Positions 1-12,000 of a stretch of DNA of 64,000 nucleotides are shown piece by piece. Position 1 is the stretch's first letter. Every line of letters begins with the position of its first letter. A program made the position numbers and the translations under genes. A model generated the notes under the pieces. That model was not told the origin of the DNA. It made no database searches and saw nothing but the letters and a program-made list of their open reading frames with translations. This DNA comes from Toxonevra muliebris (lineage: Eukaryota > Arthropoda > Insecta > Diptera > Pallopteridae): positions 1,302,001 to 1,366,000 of the forward strand of contig OY829330.1 in NCBI GenBank assembly GCA_963691655.1, read 5' to 3'.

Positions 1-1
1 T

Positions 2-1836
2 GGTGCTGTGTTAAGTCAGGATACTAATGGTAATGACTTACCCATATGCTTTGCATCTAAGGCATTTAATAATGCTGAACAGAAAAAACCAGTGATCGAA
101 TTAGAACTTATATTCATTTCGCAATTAAACAATTTAGCCCATACATTTATGGTACTGATTTCATAGTGAAATCAGACCACCGTCCTTTAGTTTATCTGTT
201 TAATATGAAAGACCCTTCTTTAAAATTAACACGAATAAGACTTGAACTTTCAGAATATCAATTTGAAATTGAATATATTAAAGGCAAAAATAATGTTGCC
301 GCTGACGCACTTTCACGCATTTCTACCGAAGAATTAAAAAATCCAAGTAACATTTTTGCAGCGACAACTCGAGCAATGTCAAAGCAATTACTTGAGAGCA
401 AAAAGCATGAAACAATAGCGCAGCAAAAAATCAGCGAAAACGTTAGATTTCCAATTTATGACAAATTTTCACATGACTTCAATAAAAACGTTGCAAAAAT
501 CAGATCTGATATAACAATAAATAATGAAAACAAAATTTCTAATCTACATATTAAAGTGTACAATAAGTTCAAAAAAATACTATCTTTGAACTTTGTGAAT
601 GTTAACGAAACACTAAGTTTAGACGACGTGCTTTTGAGGCTTCAATCAACAGCCAACAATCATAATATTCATACGATAGAATGGCCAAAAGATGATATAT
701 TTTTTCAGTATTACACTATACAAACACTTAAAAACCATGGTATTAATACACTAACTACTTTAGAAATTATATTAACAGAATCAATAGAGACAGTTTTAGA
801 TGAAGATAAAAAACAAAAACTAATGACTATTTATCACAATGATCCAATATCAGGAGGGCACTGTGGTATTAAAAAATTATACGCCAAATTAAGAACAAAA
901 TATTATTGGAAATTCATGACAAAAGATATTGCAAAATTTGTTAGGCAATGTGAAAAATGCACAGTAAACAAAGTTAGACCTGGAAATAAAGAACCATTAG
1001 TCTTAACCCCTACACCTGTAAAACCATTCGATATTGTCGTAATAGGTCCATTACGAGAAACGAGTTCAGGTAAAAAATATGCATTAACCCTAATGTGTGA
1101 TTTAACAAAGTATTTAGTTTCCATTTCGATTCCCGACAAAAGCGCAAGTACAATCGCTAGAGCAATTCTAGAAGATTTTATACTAGTTTACGGTACAATG
1201 AATTGTATTAAGTCCGATTTAGGTACAGAATTTAAAAATTAGACATTATCTGAATTAAGTAAACTGCTAAACATTAAACACAATTTCTCTACAGCTCATC
1301 ATCACGAGACAGTTGCAACAGTGGAGCGTAGTCACAGAGTCTTCAATGAATACTTACGCGCATATATTGACGAAACTTTATCCGACTGGGATATTTATTT
1401 GAAATATTTTACATTTTTTCACAATACAACAACAAATACAGTATTTGATAACAAATTTACTCCTTACGAACTTGTTTTCGGCAAAAATGCAATACTGCCA
1501 CAACAGGTAAAAAAACAACAAATAGATCCTTTATACAATACAGACAATTATGCGAAAGAGGCAAAATACCGTCTACAAAAATCGCACTTATTGGCAAACA
1601 ATTTAATCAACAAACACAAAATACGTAATAAAAACTTATTTGACAAATATGCCAAACCATTAACTTTAAATAATAACGATACAGTACTGATTCAAAAACA
1701 GCCATACGACAAACACAAAAGCATTTACGAAGGCCCATACGTTGTTAAAAGCATCGATGGAGTCAATGTAACATTGTTTAACGAAATAACCAAAAAAGAA
1801 AAAATAGTACATAAAAATAGAATAAGAAAAGTATAG
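2..1836 (+). pseudogene. Ty3/gypsy pol fragment: RNase H and integrase (Gypsy-1)
   Basis: The sequence opens inside RNase H and continues through the end of that domain (ADALSRI near 300) into integrase. The integrase N-terminal HHCC zinc finger is readable around 835-960 (HNDP..., then CEKC), followed by the catalytic core with IKSDLG near 1205 and a GPY/F-like C-terminal module (EGPYVV near 1728). Integrase would insert the element cDNA into chromosomes. Two lesions are visible: a frame change near 105-116, since the reading is in frame 2 before it and frame 1 after it, and an in-frame TAG at 1240-1242, beyond which the same frame continues to 1836. The 5' part lies outside the window. Codon use is strongly A-rich, unlike Gypsy-2 next door. 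Family assignment is certain at Ty3/gypsy level; the clade is not resolved. Confidence 0.9.
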
Positions 1837-2550
1837 TGCATGACATTTATATCACTTCATACATATAAACAAACTAATAATAATATAAATTTGTTTAAAT
1901 GCCATAGTATAAAATATGCATTATAAACTAATACGTTAGTAAATAAAATTTAATTAATCTATTAGACTAGTTTTATGAATTAAATTAATGGTGTAAAATC
2001 TAATAATGAAATCAAATATATTAATACACTATTTTAAGCAAATTATATAAATTGCATTAAGCTTATAATTATTGAAATTTCTTGAAACTCTAAACACTTA
2101 CATTGTATTCAGTTTAAATAAAAATAAAAACAAATTGATCTGAGTAAACGAATTTTTAAAAAAGCAGGAGGTAACCTATAACTAAACCTGTAGATAAATT
2201 CAAAACAATTTAACAGCACTCTATCAAGGAGGGCAGGAGCGGTCAAGCCCGATCAACTTGTCTGCTTTTTCTTTCTTTGAAAGGGAGGTATAATGCAGCT
2301 CATAATGCACGCGTATTATTACTTAATTATGCATCCATGTATTTATATTAATATTATTACTATGTAACGCAACGTTCTTCCACAGGCCAGAGCTCAGCGG
2401 GCTCCAGTGGTTCGTTGGTTACAAAATTTATTATTTTGCAGGGGGACCCTCACTTTTCTTTATTGAGACACTTTTGTTGTAGTTCAATGTTTTTAATTCA
2501 CTGTAAGTTTGTTTACAATAACGATAATAATACTTAACTAACTATACTAA
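1837..2550 (+). other. 3' non-coding region of Gypsy-1
   Basis: No coding potential is visible. The stretch is very AT-rich to about 2150, then contains three purine-rich tracts (near 2158-2172, 2225-2240 and 2278-2292), any of which could be the polypurine tract that primes plus-strand synthesis. I could not fix a 3' LTR because no second copy lies in the window. Confidence 0.4.
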
Positions 2551-2893
2551 CACGGTGGACGATGCGCCTGTGAAGGCGAACTTGCTGTGCATGGTCGACG
2601 ATGGATGATACGCCTGTGAAGGCGAACTTGCTGTGCGTGGACAACGATGGATGATACGCCTGTGAAGGCGAACTTGCTGTACGTGGATGACGATGGATGA
2701 TACGCCTGTGAAGGCGAACTTGCTGTGCGTGGACGACGATGGATGATACGCCTGTGAAGGCGAACTTGCTGTGTGTGGACGACGATGGATGATACGCCTG
2801 TGAAGGCGAACTTACTGTGTGTGGACAACGGTGGATGATACGCCTGTGAAGGCGAACTTGCTGTGTGTGGACGACGATGGATGATACGCCTGT
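2551..2893. repeat. 46-bp minisatellite, about 7-8 copies
   Basis: The marker GATACGCCTGTGAAGGCG recurs at 2607, 2653, 2699, 2745, 2791, 2837 and 2883, an exact 46-bp spacing, with a variant first copy about 47 bp earlier. Copies differ by a few substitutions. Because 46 is not a multiple of 3 and the unit lacks stops on the minus strand, two long overlapping minus-strand reading frames arise; I treat them as artefacts. Confidence 0.95.
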
Positions 2894-3040
2894 GCGTTGG
2901 TGATAAAACTGACGATGCTCTTGCTGAGCGTTGGTAATAAAACTGACGATGCTCTTGCTGAGCGTTGGTAATAGATTCACGATACACTTGCTGAGCGTTG
3001 GTGATAAAACTGACGATGCTCTTGCTGAGCGTTGGTGGCG
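2894..3040. repeat. 34-bp minisatellite, about 4-5 copies
   Basis: GCGTTGGT recurs at 2894, 2928, 2962, 2995 and 3029, a 34-bp period with one 33-bp step. It starts immediately after the 46-bp array, and the unit is unrelated apart from a few shared bases. The third copy is the most diverged (ATAGATTCACGATACAC replacing the usual AAAACTGACGATGCT). Confidence 0.9.
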
Positions 3041-3142
3041 GTAACTGTGAATTTGTGTACCGTATACTGACAGCGCAGCGACTACGGGACGCGGGTGGAG
3101 TAGAGCGTCCGTAACTGTCCTATTATTCTCTCTACGCTACCT

Positions 3143-3700
3143 CAAGCTTCCGATAATTCGTCTGGGGTCATATGGTAGGGACTAGACACGCGGTTGCTTG
3201 CTCCTAACCAGCTATTAAACCAACCCTATGAGTTTCCAACCGGACGTCTGGGGTCATATGGTAGGGACTATACCATCCAAGTGGCACCACACGGTCTGGT
3301 TAAAGCGTTCAGTACTATATTGTGGTGGTTAAGCCAACGATATACTACTAAGCGCTTGGTTACTCACTTCAAAGAAATACTAAACTAATATCTTAAGCTT
3401 CCAACCGGACGTCTGGGGTCATATGGTAGGGACTATACCATCCAAGTGGCACCACACGGTCTGGTTGAAGCGTTTAGTGCTATATTGTGGTGGTTAGGCC
3501 AACAATATACCACTAAGCGCCTGGTTACTTGCTTCCGGGAAATACTACTCTAATAACTTAAGCTTCCAACCGGACGTCTGGGGTCATATGGTAGGGTCTA
3601 TACCATCCAAGTGGCACCACACGGTCTGGTTGAGGCGTTTGGTACTGTACTGTGGTGGTTAAGCCAGCAATACAGCATCAAATGCTTGGTCGCTTATATT
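3143..3700. repeat. 165-bp tandem repeat, one partial and three full copies
   Basis: GTCTGGGGTCATATGGTAGG occurs at 3160, 3246, 3411 and 3576. The last three are exactly 165 bp apart; the first copy is shortened. Each monomer contains the same open plus-strand frame of about 50 codons ending in a stop. Differences between copies fall at replacement as well as silent sites, so I do not call this coding. The array runs to about 3690 and is followed at 3852 by the LTR of Gypsy-2. It may be a satellite or the untranslated part of an element. Confidence 0.85.
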
Positions 3701-3851
3701 AATCTTAAAATACCTATTTGTTTCTACTCACCCGTACTATGGTCCCTTGTTGTAGTCGCCTTGCTGGTCTGCGTAAAACTCTCTTTGACTTGTCTTGTGC
3801 AGCTCCTTTTATAGGCAGTCTGCTTCTTCTTCTACAAATTCCAGTAGACGC

Positions 3852-4151
3852 TGTCACCGCTCAAATTAAATTAAAGGAGAAAGACGGAACCTCTGCGTTG
3901 CCAGCTATCTCAGTGGAGAAGTGGTCGCAGGTCAAAATAAAATGAAAATAAGAATAAAAAAAATATATATTTTTTTGGAAACGCTCGATTTCTGTAGCTC
4001 AATACTGAGCTACCGCACAATTTTACAAAATGTAAAATTAAATTTCACCCGCACAACCTGCTGGGCTCACGAGCACACAAACGGACTTTCACAAATTTTA
4101 AAAAGAAAGGAGAGAAAATAAAGTTAGTAGTAGGAGAAGCCTACTCCACAA
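3852..4151 (-). repeat. Left (3') LTR segment of Gypsy-2
   Basis: Matches 14214-14526 almost base for base from TGTCACCG to the CTACTCCACAA block. It lacks 11 bp present in the right copy just after TGTCACCG. It contains the long A-run and the element's TG/CA-type end. Confidence 0.85.
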
Positions 4152-4707
4152 ACAAAATAGTCACTTGCAGTTAGCACCAACTGCCAAAAAGTGACCACAA
4201 AAAAAATAATATAAAAATAAAATGATACTCCCTGGGTTAATGGGTTTGTGAACCCTTCTATATTCGCGCACAAGGATCGCGACCCGAAAATTAATTCCCG
4301 AACAAAGTAACCCGGCTAAAATTACTTTACCACTGTCGCTACAAGTTAGCGACACAACAAAATAAAAATTGATTTTAACTCCGCGCTCAATATTTAATAG
4401 AATTAATAAATTAAATTTAACACTATTGGTCCACCACGACTTGGTGGTACCAATCACAATAATATTAATTTAAAATACTTTGGTTCGCCCGACTTGGTGA
4501 TACCAAAGTACACAAAAATTAATTCACCAAAAAAAAAGGACACAAAACAAAATTTAATAATTCGCACAAGATTCAAAAAAGTGTATAATTTAAAATAAAT
4601 CGTTAAATATTCGCACTAAGAAAAATCCTGATAGTCGCTCTCGAAAGCTAGCACAGAACTGAATATAAGTACGGTGCAAAAATATGTACCACTTATATTC
4701 CACAGCC
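4152..4707 (-). other. Non-coding LTR/3' region of Gypsy-2
   Basis: AT-rich with no open frame that I believe. It lies between the shared LTR segment and the start of the large tandem duplication. It is either the U3 part of a long LTR, missing from the truncated right-hand LTR, or 3' untranslated sequence. Confidence 0.4.
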
Positions 4708-4993
4708 ACATACATTATATTTTCGTCCGCTATGTCAGCAGGACACAATGCAGTTTCTCCAAGAAACTGGTCTCTAAACGGGAAATCATCATACCCATAC
4801 ATGTGTGGGTGTACATGATTACACCCTGGACAAAGTCCCCGACCCAACCAATTGTATGAGAATTGGCGGCAATACACCTGTATTAGTGCATAGCGGAGTC
4901 ATACCGTTGAATTTTCACTAGAAAATCAACCAAACGAGAGAACCAAAGTTTTCCCGTTTTTCCGCAAATTTACAACAAATACACCTCTGCGCT

Positions 4994-5163
4994 CTCTTAC
5001 AGAAGTCTCCATATCCCCACTCCCAGTAGTATAATCTAGTACTAAATGGTACTCTTTTACTATTGTGAATGTGGATATCTCTTACAGAAGTCTCCATATC
5101 CCCACTCCCAGTAGTATAATCTAGTACTAAATGGTACTCTTTTACTATTGTGAATGTGGATAT
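4994..5163. repeat. 85-bp direct repeat, two copies
   Basis: CTCTTACAGAAGTCTCCATA begins at 4994 and again at 5079; the two 85-bp units look identical and end in GAATGTGGATAT. Each unit has a small internal palindrome (AGTAC...GTACT) and complementary ends (ATATCC/GGATAT). The block lies in the 3' non-coding/LTR part of Gypsy-2 and is repeated at 8655-8824 by the large duplication. It may be a duplicated promoter or enhancer module. Confidence 0.9.
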
Positions 5164-5426
5164 CGGCCAAAAAGAAGAGGAAGAGTGACAGAAGAAAGAT
5201 AAAGAAAGAAAAGAAGAAAAAGGTTAGGAAGTGCAGCACGCGACTGCGCTTAATAACAAAATTAAAATTAAATAATTTTAATTTCGCGAGTGACGCGCCG
5301 CGGAATTAAATCGCGATAACCCCACCTCTACCTCCGCGAAAGTTGCTTGGACTCACCAAGAGGACAACAACTTTCGACCAGCACACCCTTAGTCCGGCCA
5401 GTACTCCTCAGTATGTGGTCTCACCC

Positions 5427-8372
5427 TCACACCCTCTTTTTAATCCTAAACGGTCCAATAAATTTCGGAGCCAACTTCGCGGCGAAGAAGTTTGCAGCAT
5501 CCGACAGTACAAAATTTGTCCTCCACACCAACTCGTTTGGTAAATACTGTGTATCCCAACGTCTTAAATTATAAGTCTGCGCCATCTGGGCGCTTGCTGT
5601 CTGTAGCTTAATGCGTATGTTTTCCCTCAAGTCTGCCATTTGCTTGGCTCTGTCCTCGATACTTGTCGTAGTCGTTTCGGCCAAGTCATTTTCCCGTCTG
5701 TAATCCTTGTCTCCCCGGACTGCCATGTTTCGCCCAAAGTTTGCATAGTACGGAGAAACCCCCAAGACTTCATGTTGTGCTGTGCGTATACAACATGCTA
5801 CCTTCGACAGATGGGTATCCCAAGTCTTGTGATTTTCCGACACATATGCCCTTAACGTCGTCTTAATCGTCTGGTTAATGCGCTCCGCTGGGTTTGCCTG
5901 AGGGTGATAATGAGCCGTATATCTAATGCGCACCCCATACGACTCACATAGAGTCTTTAGCTCTTTGCTCCTAAATTGGGGGCCATTGTCTCACACAATG
6001 GAACCAGGGACACCAAAGAGAAGGAACACATTGTCTTCCAACTCTCTTAAAATGCTCTTGGCTGTTGCCGTCCGCAACGGAAACAAGAGCGGAAACTTAG
6101 TGAAGTAGTCGACCACAGTGAGTATATAAGAATACCCCCGGTTTGACCTCACTAAGGGCCCTACCAGATCCACACAGATCATTTCAAAAGGTTCTAAGAC
6201 CTTGGTCCTACCTACCATACAACCAGCTGGTCTTCTGTTTTCAGGTTTCACACTCTGACAAACCTGACACCCACGTACATACCTACTAACATCCGCCTTC
6301 ATCTTCGGCCAAAAATATCTCTCTAATACCCTACTAAAGGTTTTCAAAACTCCCATATGGCCCGCTAAAGGGTCATCATGACATTCGACTAATGCCTTTC
6401 CCCTATTACCTAGGACTCTTTTCCAGTCATATGCCTGGTTATACATATTCTGGGGTCGTGTTTTGACGTGCTTATACAAATTTCCATTCTGGATACGCCA
6501 CGCCGGATAATTTAATGGGTCTTCCGATACCCTTTTACACATATTAGTTAGCCACGTATCTCGCGACGACTCCGCGACTTCGTTCACGACCGGAACACTT
6601 CTCGATAATATGTCTGGAACGACATGTTCTTTACCTTTACGATGTACGATCTCGTAATCGTATTGTTGCAACTTCAACGCCCATCGCGCCAATCTACCGC
6701 ACGGATCTTTTAAGTTGTTGAGCCATACTAACGAATAATGATCGGTCACCACTGTGAAACGAACACCTTCGATGTATGGTCTCAACTTCTCAACCGCCCA
6801 CAAAACCGCCAAACATTCCTTCTCCGTCGTTGAGTAATTTCTTTCACTCCTACTCAGGGACCTACTTAGGTAAGAAATTACTTTTTCCCCCTCGTCAAAC
6901 TCCTGCGTCAGTACAGCACCCACTCCAAAGTCTGATGCGTCAGTCTGTAGTACAAAGGGTCTATCAAAGTCTGGACAACGTAGGACAGGAGCTGTTACTA
7001 AACACTCCTTGGCCCGCAAGAAACTATCTTCACATTCCTGAGACCAGCGAAACCTCTTATTTTTCTTTGTAAGATCAGTAAGGGGCCTCACCAATTCCGC
7101 GAAATGTGACACAAACCTACGGTACCACGAAACAGTTCCCACAAAGGATCGTACTTCCTTAACATTTCGGGGCGCTGGTATCTTAAGCATGGCCTCGACC
7201 TTCTCCGGATCTACATGTAGACCCTGTCGATCGACAACATACCCAAGATACTTAAGCGAAGATAAACAAAAGTTACATTTCTGCCGATTCAAACGTAAAC
7301 CCGCGTTGCATATACGGGTCAAGACCTCCTTGAGCACTTCAATGTGTTTCGCGAACGTGTTCGTGACTATGATGATATCATCAAGGTACACGAGCACGTG
7401 AGGCTTTAAGTCGGCACCAATGACTCTGTCAATAAATCTCTGCCAAGTGGCAGGCGCATTATGCAGACTGAAAGGCATACGCTTGAATTGGTACAAACCC
7501 CTACCAGGGACAGTAAATGCCGTGAAGGCCCTAGAATTCTCCGCCACTGGTATTTGCCAATAGGCGGATTTAATATCTAAGCTAGATAAGTATTTAGCAT
7601 CTTTCAGCTTGTCTAAAGTAGCTGAAACATACGGTAAAGGGTAACTATCTTTTTCAGTATTTTTGTTAAGGGTCCTATAGTCCACACAAAACCTATACGT
7701 ATCGTCCTTCTTTTTTATCTTTACCACAGGAGAAGCCCATGGACTATGTGATACCTCAACCACCCCCTTCTCTAACATGTCTTCTAGTTCAGTATCAATT
7801 CGTTTCTGAATCGCCGGCGACACGGGATAATACCGTTGTTTAATCGGTTCGACGTTCGGTTTGGTTCGGATCCGATGTTCGACCAAATGAGTACACCCAA
7901 GACCATCAGGCATACTTTCGAAAGTATCCACTATCAATCGGCTTAATTCCTCCTCTTCACTCCTGGACAATTGTGTCCTCTCAATTATTGTCGCGACTGA
8001 CGAGACCTCGACTTGGCCTGAGAAACTCCACTGATCCTTGGATACCTCGGGTACAATACCCGACTTTACCCAAAAGTCAACACCAAGGATCAGCTTCTGT
8101 GGAAGATTCGGAATTATTAAACAATTTATGAGGACCGACTTGCCCTCCACCTCGATTGGTAGTGAAACTGTACCCTCGACCGGTACCCGCTCTCCATCCG
8201 CCAATGCTACATCGCGAATATTACACGCATTGGGTTTAATACCCCACGATTTTAAAATTTCCCATCCAGGGCGCCCGAGTATGGTGCGCGTTGCACCCGA
8301 ATCCAATAAAGCCCTAATTAGCACGCCAAAAATTTTAACTCCTAAATATGGCCTACTATCCGATTCATACAT
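5427..8372 (-). pseudogene. Gypsy-2 pol, downstream copy: protease, RT, RNase H, integrase
   Basis: Domains in order: aspartic protease (LLDSGATRTIL, near residue 22 of this copy), reverse transcriptase with intact VYLDD active site, RNase H (LQTDASDFG; TTEKECLA; VTDHYSL), and integrase with HHCC finger (HDDPLAGH...CQVCQ) and catalytic core. An in-frame TGA at 5991-5993 sits just before the integrase DNGPQF motif. The same frame continues beyond it to 5427, so a single base change seems to have removed a serine codon. This copy begins at the duplication junction and lacks gag and the gag-pol linker, so it has no route to normal translation. The protein matches the upstream copy except for two residues near PEVSKDQ/PDLSKDQ. 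Confidence 0.93.
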
Positions 8373-9087
8373 ACATTATATTTTCGTCCGCTATGTCAGC
8401 AGGACACAATGCAGTTTCTCCAAGAAACTGGTCTCTAAACGGGAAATCATCATACCCATACATGTGTGGGTGTACATGATTACACCCTGGACAAAGTCCC
8501 CGACCCAACCAATTGTATGAGAATTGGCGGCAATACACCTGTATTAGTGCATAGCGGAGTCATACCGTTGAATTTTCACTAGAAAATCAACCAAACGAGA
8601 GAACCAAAGTTTTCCCGTTTTTCCGCAAATTTACAACAAATACACCTCTGCGCTCTCTTACAGAAGTCTCCATATCCCCACTCCCAGTAGTATAATCTAG
8701 TACTAAATGGTACTCTTTTACTATTGTGAATGTGGATATCTCTTACAGAAGTCTCCATATCCCCACTCCCAGTAGTATAATCTAGTACTAAATGGTACTC
8801 TTTTACTATTGTGAATGTGGATATCGGCCAAAAAGAAGAGGAAGAGTGACAGAAGAAAGATAAAGAAAGAAAAGAAGAAAAAGGTTAGGAAGTGCAGCAC
8901 GCGACTGCGCTTAATAACAAAATTAAAATTAAATAATTTTAATTTCGCGAGTGACGCGCCGCGGAATTAAATCGCGATAACCCCACCTCTACCTCCGCGA
9001 AAGTTGCTTGGACTCACCAAGAGGACAACAACTTTCGACCAGCACACCCTTAGTCCGGCCAGTACTCCTCAGTATGTGGTCTCACCC

Positions 9088-12000
9088 TCACACCCTCTTT
9101 TTAATCCTAAACGGTCCAATAAATTTCGGAGCCAACTTCGCGGCGAAGAAGTTTGCAGCATCCGACAGTACAAAATTTGTCCTCCACACCAACTCGTTTG
9201 GTAAATACTGTGTATCCCAACGTCTTAAATTATAAGTCTGCGCCATCTGGGCGCTTGCTGTCTGTAGCTTAATGCGTATGTTTTCCCTCAAGTCTGCCAT
9301 TTGCTTGGCTCTGTCCTCGATACTTGTCGTAGTCGTTTCGGCCAAGTCATTTTCCCGTCTGTAATCCTTGTCTCCCCGGACTGCCATGTTTCGCCCAAAG
9401 TTTGCATAGTACGGAGAAACCCCCAAGACTTCATGTTGTGCTGTGCGTATACAACATGCTACCTTCGACAGATGGGTATCCCAAGTCTTGTGATTTTCCG
9501 ACACATATGCCCTTAACGTCGTCTTAATCGTCTGGTTAATGCGCTCCGCTGGGTTTGCCTGAGGGTGATAATGAGCCGTATATCTAATGCGCACCCCATA
9601 CGACTCACATAGAGTCTTTAGCTCTTTGCTCCTAAATTGGGGGCCATTGTCTCACACAATGGAACCAGGGACACCAAAGAGAAGGAACACATTGTCTTCC
9701 AACTCTCTTAAAATGCTCTTGGCTGTTGCCGTCCGCAACGGAAACAAGAGCGGAAACTTAGTGAAGTAGTCGACCACAGTGAGTATATAAGAATACCCCC
9801 GGTTTGACCTCACTAAGGGCCCTACCAGATCCACACAGATCATTTCAAAAGGTTCTAAGACCTTGGTCCTACCTACCATACAACCAGCTGGTCTTCTGTT
9901 TTCAGGTTTCACACTCTGACAAACCTGACACCCACGTACATACCTACTAACATCCGCCTTCATCTTCGGCCAAAAATATCTCTCTAATACCCTACTAAAG
10001 GTTTTCAAAACTCCCATATGGCCCGCTAAAGGGTCATCATGACATTCGACTAATGCCTTTCCCCTATTACCTAGGACTCTTTTCCAGTCATATGCCTGGT
10101 TATACATATTCTGGGGTCGTGTTTTGACGTGCTTATACAAATTTCCATTCTGGATACGCCACGCCGGATAATTTAATGGGTCTTCCGATACCCTTTTACA
10201 CATATTAGTTAGCCACGTATCTCGCGACGACTCCGCGACTTCGTTCACGACCGGAACACTTCTCGATAATATGTCTGGAACGACATGTTCTTTACCTTTA
10301 CGATGTACGATCTCGTAATCGTATTGTTGCAACTTCAACGCCCATCGCGCCAATCTACCGCACGGATCTTTTAAGTTGTTGAGCCATACTAACGAATAAT
10401 GATCGGTCACCACTGTGAAACGAACACCTTCGATGTATGGTCTCAACTTCTCAACCGCCCACAAAACCGCCAAACATTCCTTCTCCGTCGTTGAGTAATT
10501 TCTTTCACTCCTACTCAGGGACCTACTTAGGTAAGAAATTACTTTTTCCCCCTCGTCAAACTCCTGCGTCAGTACAGCACCCACTCCAAAGTCTGATGCG
10601 TCAGTCTGTAGTACAAAGGGTCTATCAAAGTCTGGACAACGTAGGACAGGAGCTGTTACTAAACACTCCTTGGCCCGCAAGAAACTATCTTCACATTCCT
10701 GAGACCAGCGAAACCTCTTATTTTTCTTTGTAAGATCAGTAAGGGGCCTCACCAATTCCGCGAAATGTGACACAAACCTACGGTACCACGAAACAGTTCC
10801 CACAAAGGATCGTACTTCCTTAACATTTCGGGGCGCTGGTATCTTAAGCATGGCCTCGACCTTCTCCGGATCTACATGTAGACCCTGTCGATCGACAACA
10901 TACCCAAGATACTTAAGCGAAGATAAACAAAAGTTACATTTCTGCCGATTCAAACGTAAACCCGCGTTGCATATACGGGTCAAGACCTCCTTGAGCACTT
11001 CAATGTGTTTCGCGAACGTGTTCGTGACTATGATGATATCATCAAGGTACACGAGCACGTGAGGCTTTAAGTCGGCACCAATGACTCTGTCAATAAATCT
11101 CTGCCAAGTGGCAGGCGCATTATGCAGACTGAAAGGCATACGCTTGAATTGGTACAAACCCCTACCAGGGACAGTAAATGCCGTGAAGGCCCTAGAATTC
11201 TCCGCCACTGGTATTTGCCAATAGGCGGATTTAATATCTAAGCTAGATAAGTATTTAGCATCTTTCAGCTTGTCTAAAGTAGCTGAAACATACGGTAAAG
11301 GGTAACTATCTTTTTCAGTATTTTTGTTAAGGGTCCTATAGTCCACACAAAACCTATACGTATCGTCCTTCTTTTTTATCTTTACCACAGGAGAAGCCCA
11401 TGGACTATGTGATACCTCAACCACCCCCTTCTCTAACATGTCTTCTAGTTCAGTATCAATTCGTTTCTGAATCGCCGGCGACACGGGATAATACCGTTGT
11501 TTAATCGGTTCGACGTTCGGTTTGGTTCGGATCCGATGTTCGACCAAATGAGTACACCCAAGACCATCAGGCATACTTTCGAAAGTATCCACTATCAATC
11601 GGCTTAATTCCTCCTCTTCACTCCTGGACAATTGTGTCCTCTCAATTATTGTCGCGACTGACGAGACCTCGACTTGGCCTGAGAAACTCCACTGATCCTT
11701 GGATAAATCTGGTACAATACCCGACTTTACCCAAAAGTCAACACCAAGGATCAGCTTCTGTGGAAGATTCGGAATTATTAAACAATTTATGAGGACCGAC
11801 TTGCCCTCCACCTCGATTGGTAGTGAAACTGTACCCTCGACCGGTACCCGCTCTCCATCCGCCAATGCTACATCGCGAATATTACACGCATTGGGTTTAA
11901 TACCCCACGATTTTAAAATTTCCCATCCAGGGCGCCCGAGTATGGTGCGCGTTGCACCCGAATCCAATAAAGCCCTAATTAGCACGCCAAAAATTTTAAC

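Noticed and set aside
2534..2987. Two overlapping minus-strand open frames of about 147 codons with repeated HRRIIH-type peptides
   Set aside because: They are translations of the 46-bp minisatellite in different frames; the repeat lacks stops, so open frames are expected without any gene.
2551..3700. CRISPR-like array
   Set aside because: Units are contiguous without unique spacers and the surroundings are eukaryotic retrotransposons.
8038..8520. Plus-strand open frame of 160 codons across the duplication junction
   Set aside because: Antisense to protease of Gypsy-2; its match in the second copy and composition are explained by the real minus-strand gene.
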